Shown here piece by piece: positions 9,383 through 19,434 of a stretch of 64,000 nt of DNA. A program made the translations under genes and the position numbers. Source of the DNA: [Haemophilus] ducreyi (GTDB lineage: Bacteria; Pseudomonadota; Gammaproteobacteria; Enterobacterales; Pasteurellaceae); NCBI RefSeq assembly GCF_900109315.1, contig NZ_FOJC01000003.1, positions 1-64,000 on the forward strand, read 5' to 3'. A model generated the notes under the pieces. It was not told where the DNA came from. It worked only from the letters and a program-made list of their open reading frames with translations, and did no database searches. How positions within the stretch are numbered: the first letter of the stretch is position 1; every line of letters begins with the position of its first letter.

Positions 9383-9915
9383 TCGTCTTCCTTACGCAAT
9401 TCCTCTAATATCGGTAAGAAATCTTGTTCAAAATCAGGGTTATATCCTTTTTGTTGATAGCGGACAATGCCATTTTTATCAATCAAATAAGAACTTGGTG
9501 CGGAAGAAACCCTTAAGGTTTGAATTAAAAATCCTTCGTCGTAATCGTCAATCACTAAACTAAACGGATTTCCCCATTCAGCTAGCGCCTTACGGGCATT
9601 ATCCGGATGATCAGCATAGGTCAAACCGACAATTTGAACCCCTTGCTGTTTTAATTTATGCAATACCGGAAACTCTTTAATACACCAACCACACCAACTA
9701 CCCCATATATTCAAAATATAAGGTTCTTTTGGCAAGCTGTCGTTATCAATATAAGTATGTTGATCGAGCAAATTTTTGCCGACAAATTCAGGAAATGGTT
9801 TATCACGCCAATCTTCTGTCGCTGCAAGCGCTTCTTTATTCATCAAAGGCGTCATCAAAAACGACACGATTACCATCAGTAATATAAGCGGTAAGAATAA
9901 AAACAGTTTTTTCAT
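9379..9915 (-). CDS. dsbE: DsbE/CcmG-type periplasmic thioredoxin
   Basis: This membrane-anchored thioredoxin reduces the cysteines of apocytochrome c. It has an N-terminal anchor helix (LFLFLPLILLMVIVSFLM) and a thioredoxin domain with the active site WCGWC preceded by LNIWGSW. The cis-Pro region (VSSAPSSYLID) and the C-terminal YNPDFEQDFLP are also visible. The ATG at 9915 lies 2 bp before the end of the nrfE stop and is preceded by GGAAAA. A GTG 12 bp further up is possible. It is translationally coupled to nrfE and nrfF. Confidence 0.88.
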   Translation of the reverse strand: MKKLFLFLPLILLMVIVSFLMTPLMNKEALAATEDWRDKPFPEFVGKNLLDQHTYIDNDSLPKEPYILNIWGSWCGWCIKEFPVLHKLKQQGVQIVGLTYADHPDNARKALAEWGNPFSLVIDDYDEGFLIQTLRVSSAPSSYLIDKNGIVRYQQKGYNPDFEQDFLPILEELRKEDE

Positions 9916-9916
9916 A

Positions 9917-11812
9917 TTATTTTCCACGATATCCTAATAAAGCCAAAAACGAGGCAAGCATCATCATGATGCCACCTAGCCATAATGCACTCACGTAAGG
10001 TTTATAGTGTAAACGGAACGCGTATTCAAAATCACCTAATTTATCGCCCATCACAATATAAACATCATCTAAACCCGCGTGATAAAGCCCGACTTCTGCC
10101 ATGGTCATTGTTCTTACATCATAATAACGACGTTCTGGTTTCACGGTGGCTAACTGCTTGTGCGATTTTTCTATAGTAAAAATAGCACGTTCTGCGGTAT
10201 AGTTTGGTCCAATCACATCACGATAAGCCTGATAATTAAAATTAAAACCGGCTAATGACGCTTGTTGTTGTGGCTTCAAACGTACACTTATTTCATCGCC
10301 ATAATAACTATTCATTATTGCCCCAATTACACAAATTGCAAAGCCAATATGTGCTAATCGCATTGCGAGCGGTTGAATTTTCCACATATATCGCCGATAA
10401 GGGAAATGGCTAATAATAATCCAAATAGCCAGCCCAACAAATACGATAGGCAATAGACTAAATTGATGCACATTATTCGTTTGAATAGTAAAATAAATCA
10501 AACTACAAGCTAAACTAAATGCAATGGGTAAGAACCATAATTTGATCAAAATGACGCTAGTGGCAACCTGTTTCCAACATAAAACCACCGCTAATCCCAT
10601 AACTGACATTAATAGCAATGCTAAAGGTGTAAAAATACTATTGAAATAAGGTGCGCCAACAGAAATAGATCCCCACCCCATCGCCATAAAAATCATCGGA
10701 TAAAAAGTACCCAGCGCCACGGTTGAAGTTGCAACGGTTAACAAGCCATTAATCAATAAAAAAGCGACTTCTTTTGAAAAAAGGTGAAAATGTACTCTGC
10801 CGGGCCAGACTTTTACGTTTAAGGCAAACAGCGCTAATGCAATAAAACTTAAACTAAAAAATAAAATCAACAATGCAATACCGCGATCAGAATCCACGGC
10901 AAATGCATGAACTGAGGTTAATATGCCGGAGCGAACAATAAAAGTGCCAAGTAAACTTAAGGCAAAGGCAAAAATTGCGAGTAAAATAGTCCAATAACTG
11001 AAAATACCACGTTGTTCAGTCACAATTAAACTATGTAATAATGCGGTTCCTAACAACCACGGCATTAATGAAGCATTTTCAACCGGATCCCAAAACCACC
11101 AACCGCCCCAGCCTAATTCATAATAAGCCCACCAAGCCCCCAAAATAATCCCGGCGGTTAATAGCCCCCAAGAAATCATGACCCAAGGACGAATCCAACG
11201 ACTGACTGCAGCGTCTAACACCCCCGACATTAAACTGGCTACAACCATCGCAAAACTGACCGCAAAACCAACATAGCCAATATAAAGTAACGGTGGATGA
11301 AAAATTAAACCAATATCTTGTAACATTGGATTTAAATCACGCCCTTCAGGCGGTGGAGGGAAATTGCGTTCAAATGGATTAGAAACAGATAAAATAAATA
11401 ACAAGAAACCGAGGCTAATTAACCCAAGTATTGCCAAGGTGCGATCATAAAATAAGCGGTCAGATTTATTAGCAAAAAAGCTAAAGACTGCCGTCCAAAT
11501 GGTCAAAATAGTTAACCAAAACAACATTGACCCTTCATGCCCGCCCCAACTCGCTGCAAATTTAAAAAAATCAGGTAATTGCGTATTTGAATGGTGTGCA
11601 ACATAGATAATAGAAAAATCGTCGATGATAAATGCATAACCAAGCACGCCAAATGCAAAAGTACAAAATAGCGCTTGTAGCCGACTAAAAAAAGCATTGA
11701 AAGATAAATAATGTGAACGTTTAAATAATTCGCCTAATACAGACAATAGCACTTGTAATGAAGCACTAACTGCCGCCACTATTAATGAAAAATAACCCAA
11801 CTCTGGGAGCAT
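9917..11812 (-). CDS. nrfE: Cytochrome c haem lyase large subunit (NrfE/CcmF)
   Basis: This polytopic inner-membrane protein ligates haem to apocytochrome c. At 631 residues it has about 15 helices. The periplasmic tryptophan-rich WWD signature is present (YYELGWGGWWFWDPVENAS), as are the flanking haem-ligand histidines (IFHPPLLYIGY, TALLHSL, TSVHAFA) and FAASWGGHEGSMLFW. It is the first gene of a coupled nrfE-dsbE-nrfF-nrfG operon. ccmA-E are not here, so haem delivery must come from elsewhere. CcmF is the alternative name; the partner NrfF favours NrfE. An FNR site upstream was not seen. Confidence 0.87.
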   Translation of the reverse strand: MLPELGYFSLIVAAVSASLQVLLSVLGELFKRSHYLSFNAFFSRLQALFCTFAFGVLGYAFIIDDFSIIYVAHHSNTQLPDFFKFAASWGGHEGSMLFWLTILTIWTAVFSFFANKSDRLFYDRTLAILGLISLGFLLFILSVSNPFERNFPPPPEGRDLNPMLQDIGLIFHPPLLYIGYVGFAVSFAMVVASLMSGVLDAAVSRWIRPWVMISWGLLTAGIILGAWWAYYELGWGGWWFWDPVENASLMPWLLGTALLHSLIVTEQRGIFSYWTILLAIFAFALSLLGTFIVRSGILTSVHAFAVDSDRGIALLILFFSLSFIALALFALNVKVWPGRVHFHLFSKEVAFLLINGLLTVATSTVALGTFYPMIFMAMGWGSISVGAPYFNSIFTPLALLLMSVMGLAVVLCWKQVATSVILIKLWFLPIAFSLACSLIYFTIQTNNVHQFSLLPIVFVGLAIWIIISHFPYRRYMWKIQPLAMRLAHIGFAICVIGAIMNSYYGDEISVRLKPQQQASLAGFNFNYQAYRDVIGPNYTAERAIFTIEKSHKQLATVKPERRYYDVRTMTMAEVGLYHAGLDDVYIVMGDKLGDFEYAFRLHYKPYVSALWLGGIMMMLASFLALLGYRGK

Positions 11813-11884
11813 AAATAAACCTATTAAATGCTTTCCTTATTCAATATAGACTAATCATAAAGAGTTGCATTGACTATGTAAACG

Positions 11885-11908
11885 AAAAGGGCAACAACTC
11901 GCCCTTTT
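11885..11908 (-). terminator. Terminator of the kef gene
   Basis: AAAAGGGC (11885-11892) and GCCCTTTT (11901-11908) form an 8-bp stem. Read on the minus strand it follows the kef stop by 17 bp and ends in TTTTCGTTT. It separates kef from the nrfE operon. Confidence 0.7.
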
Positions 11909-11924
11909 GTTCACTTTCTTTTGA

Positions 11925-13805
11925 TCAAACATCTGCTTTCTTATTTAAATTATCTTGGCAATGTTGACTTTCGTCTATTTCTGCTAAAATTTCTGCCGCA
12001 TATTCATTCAATGCTTCCGCAGGCTGTTGTGGCTTGACTAATGGTTTAGGCGTGAAATATTTACGAATTAATTCAGCTGAAGTCCCATAAATAAGCTCTT
12101 CTTTAAAACGTTCTTTATCTAGCGCTCTCACACTTTCTACTACCTCTAGTGCTTCCACTTCATCTATGCCTAATTTCATCATTGTTGCTTTACTTAATAC
12201 TAATGCTGATTCAAAAGTTTCACGAATTTGGAAATCTACGTGTAATTTAGTTAATTGAATAGCACTATAACGATCATAAGTACGAGCAAAAATAGGCATT
12301 AACGGAAATTCATGTTTAATTTGTTCAACAATTGAGGCACTGCGTGTTGGATCATTAATACCTAATACTACACAGTCTGCTTTAGCTAAACCACTAGCAC
12401 GTAACACATCTAAACGTGTCCCATCGCCATAGTAAACTTTAAAACCAAAGCGAGCCGCGGCGCGAATTCGATCAGTATTAGCATCAATAACGGTTACAGT
12501 AATGCCACGCGCTAATAAAATTTGACAAACAATCTGACTAAAGCGCCCAAAACCAATCACAATTACGCTATTTTCTAAATCTTCAGCCACTTCAATGCTA
12601 GCCATACTTGGTGCTTCAGGTTTAGCTTTACGTGTCATAATACGTTGAACCATTAATACAACGAGTGGCGAAAGTAACATAGAAATAATCACTGCTGCCG
12701 TAAAGGTAGCTTGTTGATCTTCATCTAAAATCCCCACTGCTGCCGCGGCTGAAAATAGCACGAAAGCAAACTCACCACCGTGCGACATAATCGACATGCG
12801 CATTAATGCTTCTCGATGCGAAAGTAGTGTTAATAAACCAATTACATAGACAGATATGGCTTTCCCTAGCACTAAAATAACCACCAGACTCAGTAATAAG
12901 AATAAGTCATCAAACACAAATTTTAAATCTAATGACATTCCTACACCCATAAAAAATAAGCCGAGTAACAAACCTCTAAATGGCTCAATATCTGCTTCTA
13001 ATTGATGGCGAAATGATGATTCTGACAACATTACGCCCGCTACGAACGCTCCCATTGCCATTGATAAGCCACTGAGTTCCATTAACAATGCCGCACCCAA
13101 TACCACTAACAATGCAGCAGCGGTCATCATTTCTCGCACTTTAGCTTTTGAAATCATTCTAAAAAGTGGATTCATAATCCATTTACTACTAGCCACTAGA
13201 ATAATAATACCAATCACAGCTATACTAATCGCCGCTGAATTAATCCCCGTGGTAGCGCCTTCGGTACTTGGTGCTAAAAAAGTCATTGATGCTAATAATG
13301 GTACAATCGCTAAATCTTCAAACAATAGCGTGGAAACAATTCGCTGTCCTTTTGGTGCACTTGATATCCCTTTATCTTCTAATACTTGCATCACAATAGC
13401 AGTAGAAGATAATGTAAAGCCGGCTCCCACCACAAAAGCAACGGCTGTCGTTAAACCAATTAAATGAATGCCTGCAAAAGTCAATAAAGTACCGCATGTT
13501 AGGACCTGTAAGAAACCTCGGCCGAAAATAGCTTTACGCATACTCCATAATAATTCAGGATGCATTTCCAGGCCAATAATAAAGAGGAACATTACAACGC
13601 CAAGCTCTGCCATATGGACAATTGATTGCGGGTTCTGAAATAACCCCAACACCGAAGGACCAATCAAACATCCAGCAACTAGATAACCTAATACACTGCC
13701 TAAACCTAGACGTTTAAATAAAGGAACAATAGTTATACTAGTTGCTAATAATGCGACGATTTTCCCTAACTCAGAATCAGCCAGATGTACAATATCCACA
13801 GACAT
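11925..13805 (-). CDS. KefB/KefC-family K+/H+ antiporter with RCK domain
   Basis: This monovalent cation:proton antiporter (CPA2) would export K+ during electrophile stress. The N-terminal two thirds are about 12 membrane helices with the GYLVAGCLIGPSVLG and FIIGLEMHPELL signatures. The C-terminal cytosolic part is an RCK/TrkA-N nucleotide-binding domain (VIGFGRFSQ, YYGDGTRLDVL). The ATG at 13805 is preferred because GGAG precedes it by 7 bp; one 12 bp upstream is weaker. The quinone reductase partners KefF/KefG are not adjacent. Whether it is KefB, KefC or the related YbaL cannot be decided by eye. It ends with an acidic tail. Confidence 0.85.
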   Translation of the reverse strand: MSVDIVHLADSELGKIVALLATSITIVPLFKRLGLGSVLGYLVAGCLIGPSVLGLFQNPQSIVHMAELGVVMFLFIIGLEMHPELLWSMRKAIFGRGFLQVLTCGTLLTFAGIHLIGLTTAVAFVVGAGFTLSSTAIVMQVLEDKGISSAPKGQRIVSTLLFEDLAIVPLLASMTFLAPSTEGATTGINSAAISIAVIGIIILVASSKWIMNPLFRMISKAKVREMMTAAALLVVLGAALLMELSGLSMAMGAFVAGVMLSESSFRHQLEADIEPFRGLLLGLFFMGVGMSLDLKFVFDDLFLLLSLVVILVLGKAISVYVIGLLTLLSHREALMRMSIMSHGGEFAFVLFSAAAAVGILDEDQQATFTAAVIISMLLSPLVVLMVQRIMTRKAKPEAPSMASIEVAEDLENSVIVIGFGRFSQIVCQILLARGITVTVIDANTDRIRAAARFGFKVYYGDGTRLDVLRASGLAKADCVVLGINDPTRSASIVEQIKHEFPLMPIFARTYDRYSAIQLTKLHVDFQIRETFESALVLSKATMMKLGIDEVEALEVVESVRALDKERFKEELIYGTSAELIRKYFTPKPLVKPQQPAEALNEYAAEILAEIDESQHCQDNLNKKADV

Positions 13806-13934
13806 AAATGCTCCCATTTAAAATAAACAAATGATTATTTGTTTATAATACAAAAAAATAGTGTTTCAATTTAAATTATGAAAATTTGATTAATTTACTC
13901 ACAATAACAAGTGCTACTAGCAATAAGCAAACAT

Positions 13935-16466
13935 TTAACTTATCATTTTCCTCGACTGCTGTTGTAATAAATAATCACGATGTTGCTTACTCTGAAATGG
14001 CACAATTTTTATTTCATCAGATACATTGATAATTTGATAAAATTGTGGAAAGTTAAAACTTGCCACTGCTAATATGTTTGTTTTTTGTTCTGAATACAAG
14101 CGATTGATTTCTCTTATTTTTTCCTCTTTAGCATCAAAACAATTATAATAAGTTTCTAATCTATTTCGTTCATCTAAGATATACACATTAAAACTATTAT
14201 CTAAATTATCTTCAAAGAAAAATTGTAAAAAGCCCTCACTAGCAAATTCATCTATTTCTTTCGGAAAACCTAATTGTGGTTTCGCTTGTTTTAAAACATA
14301 CTTATTTGCATTATTTTCTAATAAATCCACCGCTTGTTGAGTAAGTGGTTGAATATATACCGTTTTTTTGCCAAATACAAACTGCCATATTTTACCGGCT
14401 ACTTTTAATGTATTAAGCGGTTGTTTTTGTGAAATAGTTCCCGTTTGAATAGTAATACATTTATGCACGAGGCCAGCAATAAAATCGCGCAATTCACTAC
14501 GTAAACGGCGACTATAACAAAATACATTCACCGATTGTGGTGGCGCAGAACTACGATATATTTTATTTGAAATTAACTTTAACGCTTTTAAAATCGCATC
14601 ATTACCTTCAAAATGCTGAGTGCGGATTTCATTCCACATATTACGATAAATAATACTGACACTCCCCACTAAACTTTCTTGGCGAGATCCAAAGTTAAAC
14701 AAATCACTAGGTTGCACCGCTGTACGCCGAGCTTCTAGCTTTTGAGTAGGATCTTTTACTAAATTGACCGCTAAAATTAAACTACGAATTTCATTAGGGT
14801 GTAACATATCTTGTTCATTAATGGCAGGCGCTTGTACAGGAAAAGAAAGCCGTAAATCAGTAATAAATTGGCGTAATTTGTTTAAATCTAGACTAGGGCT
14901 AATTAAATGCAATTGCGTACTTGAAGTAATTAAACCATTAAAATAACTCCAAGCTACAATTTTAATTAAGCTTTTGCCATTTCTGACGTAACGTAAAGCT
15001 GAATTATATGGGCTCTTAGGCGCTTGATTAATTAAATACCAACCCGGTTGAATAGCTGAATTACCTTGTACTTCAATGAATGTAAGTGCACTTTCTGCTA
15101 AATTTTGAGCAATATTAGGATTAATCAACGGCACTTTACCCGGCAACACTTCGAACACAGAATATAATTTACGCATCAAAGTATCAATATCACTCGTCAT
15201 AATACTAGGATCAATATGAAATTTGCGGGCAAAATGAATAAGGTTACGATAACTGTGTAGCAATTGATCAACAATCATTTGCTGATGTTTAACGGCTTGT
15301 TTTATTTTCCAAGTATGGCGATGTTGTATAAATTGAAGATATTCATCTTCCCACTTCCATTCGGCGACTAATTCATCTAATGCTGCCGTACGCCAACTCT
15401 CAATATATTCACCTTCCATCGCTTTAATATAAAAGCACATACGCAAAAAAGCTAACCGTATCCGTTCTTGCTGACCATTTAAATACGCAGTAACGCGTTC
15501 TAACATTGCTAAATAAGGATCAAAATGATAAGAACAACGCTGTTGGCTTAATAATTTTCGTTTAAATTCTTTGGAAATTAGATCGGTAGCGGGATAAGTT
15601 TGAGAATAACTTTCTAACAATAAAATTTTAATTGCCGATTTATATGGACACGCAATGCCTTTATACAATTGCCATAAACTCGCGCCAAAAAATTCAGCGG
15701 TCGAAAGTGAGGAAAAATCGCCAAAATCAATCCATTCTTTTGATTTAAACGCGCCTTGCGCAATACAAACCTGATAATCTTCATCTGATAAGTGTTGCCA
15801 TAATAGTCGTTTGCCTGCCAAACGAATTGCCGAACGATAGAATTCATCTAATAAAAAAAAATGCTGTGTAGATCCACTATGCTCTTCATTCACATCTTTA
15901 TGATCTAAATGGTCTTTAAAATGGTTTGGATTCATTAAGTAAAAATTAATCTCAACGCCAAACTGTTGCGACCACTGTTTAATTTTGTTTATTTTTTGAG
16001 CAATTAATTGATACTCGACCGCTGTTAAGCGATCGGAATAACACAGCCAAAGATCTAAATCCGATAAACTTGTTTGAGTAATAGAGCCCGTGCTTCCCAT
16101 AGAATAAAGTGCATCAAAGACTGAATGGCTAGAAAATGCTTCTACTACATCATCAGATACCATTAAATTAGCTAAATACGCTTGTTGATAAGCAGATAAC
16201 TCAAATTGTGCAATACCACTTGGTGCATTTTTTACATAGGCTGGTAATTCAGGGCAATTTGTATGAAGAAGAAGTGGTAATAAGGAAAAAACATGCTGAA
16301 ATTGTGGATTATTCGCCGCTAAGGCTCGTTCAATTCTAAAATCGTTTAACGCATCAACACGTTGCATTGCCCAGGTTAATTTTTTCTCAAAAATGGTTAT
16401 AAAAGAGCTTGAAACATCAATTGCTGTTTGAGAATAGCTAATATTTGCTAACGCCAACTCTTTCAC
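13935..16466 (-). CDS. cyaA: Class I adenylate cyclase
   Basis: CyaA makes cAMP from ATP and is regulated by the sugar PTS. In competent Pasteurellaceae, cAMP-CRP also drives competence. The 843-residue length matches E. coli CyaA (848). The N-terminal catalytic half carries the nucleotidyltransferase signature SMGSTGSITQTSLSDLDLW (about residues 117-135) and the segment EINFYLMNPNHF. The C-terminal half is the regulatory domain. It is divergent from fabB. A CRP-like site lies just upstream of the start (see 16489-16506). Confidence 0.95.
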   Translation of the reverse strand: MKELALANISYSQTAIDVSSSFITIFEKKLTWAMQRVDALNDFRIERALAANNPQFQHVFSLLPLLLHTNCPELPAYVKNAPSGIAQFELSAYQQAYLANLMVSDDVVEAFSSHSVFDALYSMGSTGSITQTSLSDLDLWLCYSDRLTAVEYQLIAQKINKIKQWSQQFGVEINFYLMNPNHFKDHLDHKDVNEEHSGSTQHFFLLDEFYRSAIRLAGKRLLWQHLSDEDYQVCIAQGAFKSKEWIDFGDFSSLSTAEFFGASLWQLYKGIACPYKSAIKILLLESYSQTYPATDLISKEFKRKLLSQQRCSYHFDPYLAMLERVTAYLNGQQERIRLAFLRMCFYIKAMEGEYIESWRTAALDELVAEWKWEDEYLQFIQHRHTWKIKQAVKHQQMIVDQLLHSYRNLIHFARKFHIDPSIMTSDIDTLMRKLYSVFEVLPGKVPLINPNIAQNLAESALTFIEVQGNSAIQPGWYLINQAPKSPYNSALRYVRNGKSLIKIVAWSYFNGLITSSTQLHLISPSLDLNKLRQFITDLRLSFPVQAPAINEQDMLHPNEIRSLILAVNLVKDPTQKLEARRTAVQPSDLFNFGSRQESLVGSVSIIYRNMWNEIRTQHFEGNDAILKALKLISNKIYRSSAPPQSVNVFCYSRRLRSELRDFIAGLVHKCITIQTGTISQKQPLNTLKVAGKIWQFVFGKKTVYIQPLTQQAVDLLENNANKYVLKQAKPQLGFPKEIDEFASEGFLQFFFEDNLDNSFNVYILDERNRLETYYNCFDAKEEKIREINRLYSEQKTNILAVASFNFPQFYQIINVSDEIKIVPFQSKQHRDYLLQQQSRKMIS

Positions 16467-16488
16467 ATTCTCTTCCTTCTACCAAAAA

Positions 16489-16506
16489 TCGTGATCAATG
16501 TAACAT
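16489..16506 (-). promoter_or_regulatory. Possible CRP site upstream of cyaA
   Basis: Read on the minus strand, TGTTA-CATTGA-TCACG (16490-16505) matches the CRP consensus TGTGA-N6-TCACA at 8 of 10 positions. It lies about 30 bp before the cyaA ATG. In E. coli CRP represses cyaA, so autoregulation is plausible. It is a weak match found by eye. Confidence 0.35.
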
Positions 16507-16664
16507 TTTGCAACAAAAAGTAAAGGCATACCCAATCTGACTGACCGTTGATATCTCGCAAAATTTGCTAAAACCAAGCTAAATTAGCCCGCTATCTTTA
16601 GCAAAAACAGTTCAGACCAGCCAAAATTTTCGCTAAAATAAATAAATTTTTACTAGATTAGTTT

Positions 16665-16682
16665 AGCGAACAAGTGTAAGCT
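16665..16682 (+). promoter_or_regulatory. FabR-like operator upstream of fabB
   Basis: The 18-bp imperfect palindrome AGCGAACAAGTGTAAGCT closely resembles the FabR operator known upstream of fabA and fabB in enterobacteria (AGCG-ACA-N2-TGT-CGCT). It sits 48 bp before the fabB ATG, where a promoter is expected. FabR couples fabB expression to the unsaturated/saturated acyl ratio. The presence of a fabR gene in this genome cannot be seen here. Confidence 0.55.
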
Positions 16683-16729
16683 GAGTGATATATCTTATCT
16701 CTGAAATATAAAATGATGAAGGAAACAAA

Positions 16730-17947
16730 ATGAAAAGAGTCGTTATCACTGGTTTAGGTATTATTTCTAGTATCGGTAACAATAAAGAAGAAGTTTTAGC
16801 CTCATTAAAAGAAGGCAAATCAGGCATTGAATTTGTGCCAGAATTTGCCGAAGTAGGTATGCGTAGCCAAATTGCAGGAACTGTTAAATTAAATCCAGCT
16901 GAATTAATCGATCGTAAAATCTATCGTTTTATGGGAGATGCAGCGGCTTATGCTTATCTTGCAATGAAAGAAGCCATTGAAGATTCAGCCTTAACAGAAA
17001 CACAAGTTTCAAATGATCGCACCGGTTTAGTCATCGGAGCGGGAACCGGTTCTGCACATAGCCAACTGGTTGCTTGTGATGCTGTTCGTGGCCCACGTGG
17101 TATTAAAGCGGTTGGGCCATACGCAGTGACCAAAACCATGGCATCTAGCGTTTCTGCCTGCCTAGCGACTCCATACAAAATTCGAGGGGTTAACTATTCT
17201 ATCAGCTCGGCTTGTGCAACTTCAGCACACTGTATTGGCCATGCAATGGAATTAATCCAACTCGGCAAACAAGATATTGTTTTTGCGGGTGGTGCTGAAG
17301 AACTGTCGTGGGAGTGTGCAACAGAATTTGATGCAATGGGCGCCGTATCCACTAAATATAATGATACACCGACTAAAGCTTCACGTGCTTACGATGCAAA
17401 TCGTGATGGTTTTGTTATCGCAGGCGGTGGCGCGGTAGTGGTTGTAGAAGAATTAGAACACGCGTTAGCACGCGGTGCTAAAATTTATGCAGAAATTGTA
17501 GGCTATGGTGCAACTTCTGATGGTTATGATATGGTTGCACCAAGTGGAGAGGGTGCTGAACGTTGTATGCGTCAGGCATTAGCAACGGTTAATGGCGAAA
17601 TTGAATATATTAATGTACACGGTACATCAACGCCTGTTGGCGATGTAAAAGAATTAGCCGCGATTAAAAATGTCTTTGCCGATAAAAAACCTGCCATTTC
17701 ATCAACCAAATCAATGACTGGTCATTCATTAGGTGCCGCAGGTGCGCACGAAGCAATTTATTCATTACTGATGTTAGACAATGATTTTATTGCACCAAGC
17801 ATTAATATTACCACACTAGATGAACAAGCAGAAGGCTTAAATATTGTTACAGAATGCCAACATACGCCACTAACTACAGTTATGTCGAATAGCTTTGGTT
17901 TTGGTGGCACAAACGCAGCACTAGTTTTCCAGAAATATAAAGGCTAA
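16730..17947 (+). CDS. fabB: 3-oxoacyl-[acyl-carrier-protein] synthase I
   Basis: FabB elongates acyl-ACP and is essential for unsaturated fatty acids. The 405-residue protein begins with [13 protein letters not shown]. The catalytic cysteine is in [10 protein letters not shown], and the two histidines are in [11 protein letters not shown] and [13 protein letters not shown], followed by the C-terminal NSFGFGGTN. The start has a good ribosome binding site (GAAGGA). It is monocistronic, with a strong terminator after it and a FabR-like operator before it. It looks intact. Confidence 0.97.
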   Translation: MKRVVITGLGIISSIGNNKEEVLASLKEGKSGIEFVPEFAEVGMRSQIAGTVKLNPAELIDRKIYRFMGDAAAYAYLAMKEAIEDSALTETQVSNDRTGLVIGAGTGSAHSQLVACDAVRGPRGIKAVGPYAVTKTMASSVSACLATPYKIRGVNYSISSACATSAHCIGHAMELIQLGKQDIVFAGGAEELSWECATEFDAMGAVSTKYNDTPTKASRAYDANRDGFVIAGGGAVVVVEELEHALARGAKIYAEIVGYGATSDGYDMVAPSGEGAERCMRQALATVNGEIEYINVHGTSTPVGDVKELAAIKNVFADKKPAISSTKSMTGHSLGAAGAHEAIYSLLMLDNDFIAPSINITTLDEQAEGLNIVTECQHTPLTTVMSNSFGFGGTNAALVFQKYKG

Positions 17948-17961
17948 TCTTAAATTTAGCT

Positions 17962-17993
17962 GAAAAAAGCGCATTAAAAAATGCGCTTTTTTA
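17962..17993 (+). terminator. Terminator of fabB
   Basis: AAAAAGCGCATT and AATGCGCTTTTT flank a short A loop and run into TTTTTATTG. This perfect stem with a U-tract starts 15 bp after the fabB stop. Confidence 0.85.
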
Positions 17994-18143
17994 TTGTATT
18001 TTAACCCGCTATCTTGCTATTAGATTATAACCTTTATGAGCATTCAATGTAGTCTGATGGCTATTTCTCGTACAAGCGACCTGATTACAGCAAAAGTTTA
18101 CATAACGTTGACCACTTAAATCTGGCTAGCCTACTTAAATAAA

Positions 18144-18788
18144 CTATTTAGGATTCAGTAATGGAAAACCGCCTAAATCTTTCAGTCGATTTACCATTGC
18201 ACAAAATAACTCAGTAGTTTTTTCTGTATCATATAATGCTGAATGTGCCTGTTTGCCATCAAATGCAATATTAGCAACTTGACAAGCCTTGAGCAAGACT
18301 GTTTGCCCGTACATTAAACCGGCTAAAGAGGCGGTATCAAACATAGCAAAGGGATGAAACGGATCACGCTTGGCATTAATCCGCTTGACTGCGGCTTGTA
18401 AAAACGCCTGATCAAAGGTGGCGTTATGTGCGACAATCACCGCTCGTTGGCAACCTTGCTCTTTAATAGCACGCCGTACCATTTTAAACATTTCGGGAAT
18501 AGCAATAGCTTCTGCCACCGCACCTCGTAAAGGATTATGAATATCAATACCATTAAATTTCAGTGAGTCCGCATTAATATTGGCATTTTCAAAGGGTTGA
18601 ATATGAAAATGACACTTTTGATCGGGAACTAGATATCCTTGCTGATCCATTTTAACGGTGATTGCTGCAAGCTCTAATAATGCATCTGTTTTTGCATTTA
18701 ATCCTGCTGTTTCAACATCAATAATCACAGGCAAATAGCCACGAAAACGATGTTTTAATAAATTATGATCTGTTACTTGTTCTGTCAT
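18144..18788 (-). CDS. rnt: Ribonuclease T
   Basis: RNase T trims the 3' ends of tRNA, 5S and 23S rRNA. The 214-residue protein is a DEDDh exonuclease. Exo I is IIDVETAG (Asp, Glu), Exo II is [13 protein letters not shown] and Exo III includes [13 protein letters not shown] with the catalytic His and Asp. Length and motifs match E. coli Rnt (215). It lies downstream of gloA on the same strand with a 155-bp gap that holds no visible gene. The two are neighbours in other gammaproteobacteria as well. Confidence 0.95.
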   Translation of the reverse strand: MTEQVTDHNLLKHRFRGYLPVIIDVETAGLNAKTDALLELAAITVKMDQQGYLVPDQKCHFHIQPFENANINADSLKFNGIDIHNPLRGAVAEAIAIPEMFKMVRRAIKEQGCQRAVIVAHNATFDQAFLQAAVKRINAKRDPFHPFAMFDTASLAGLMYGQTVLLKACQVANIAFDGKQAHSALYDTEKTTELFCAMVNRLKDLGGFPLLNPK

Positions 18789-18943
18789 TGTTCCATTTTA
18801 TATTATGATTTTTTACGATGCAAAGCGTACAACGCTAAATTTCAGCCAAACAAAATGATTAAATTTTCCTAACTTAGCGAAAAATCACAAAAATCCGACC
18901 GCTATGTATCTTGCTTACTCTTCAATTTATTAACTACCGTCAC

Positions 18944-19351
18944 TTAATTACCTAACGCTGCCTGTGCATTTTTATTCTCGATAAACTCAATTTTATAGCC
19001 ATCAGGGTCTTCGGCAAAAGCAATCACTGTTTTACCGCCTAATACCGGGCCCGGCTCACGCGTGATTTTACCGCCTGCTAACCGAACCGCTTCAACAGTG
19101 GTATAAATATTATCAATACCTAATGCAATATGCCCAAAAGCATTACCTAAATCGTAGTGATCTACTCCCCAGTTATACGTTAATTCAAGCACCGCATTTT
19201 CACTTTCATCGGCATAACCTAAAAAGGCTAAACTATACTTATATTGTTCATTCTCACTAGTCCGCAACAAACGCATACCCAATACTTCAGTATAAAATTT
19301 GATTGAACGTTCTAAATTCCCCACGCGCAACATAGTATGCAAAATTCGCAT
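18944..19351 (-). CDS. gloA: Lactoylglutathione lyase (glyoxalase I)
   Basis: GloA converts the methylglyoxal-glutathione hemithioacetal to S-lactoylglutathione. The 135-residue protein has the length of E. coli GloA. The four metal ligands are visible: His5 (RILHTM), a Glu in VLELTYN, a His in FGHIALG and a Glu in IEFIE. It is divergent from the membrane-protein gene at 19435 and probably precedes rnt in one transcript. Confidence 0.95.
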   Translation of the reverse strand: MRILHTMLRVGNLERSIKFYTEVLGMRLLRTSENEQYKYSLAFLGYADESENAVLELTYNWGVDHYDLGNAFGHIALGIDNIYTTVEAVRLAGGKITREPGPVLGGKTVIAFAEDPDGYKIEFIENKNAQAALGN

Positions 19352-19434
19352 AATTAAATCCTCATTATAGTTAAAAAATTGTGCTTATTATGGCATAATT
19401 CTGCCTTAAAATCATTTTTCACGCTTCCTACTTT

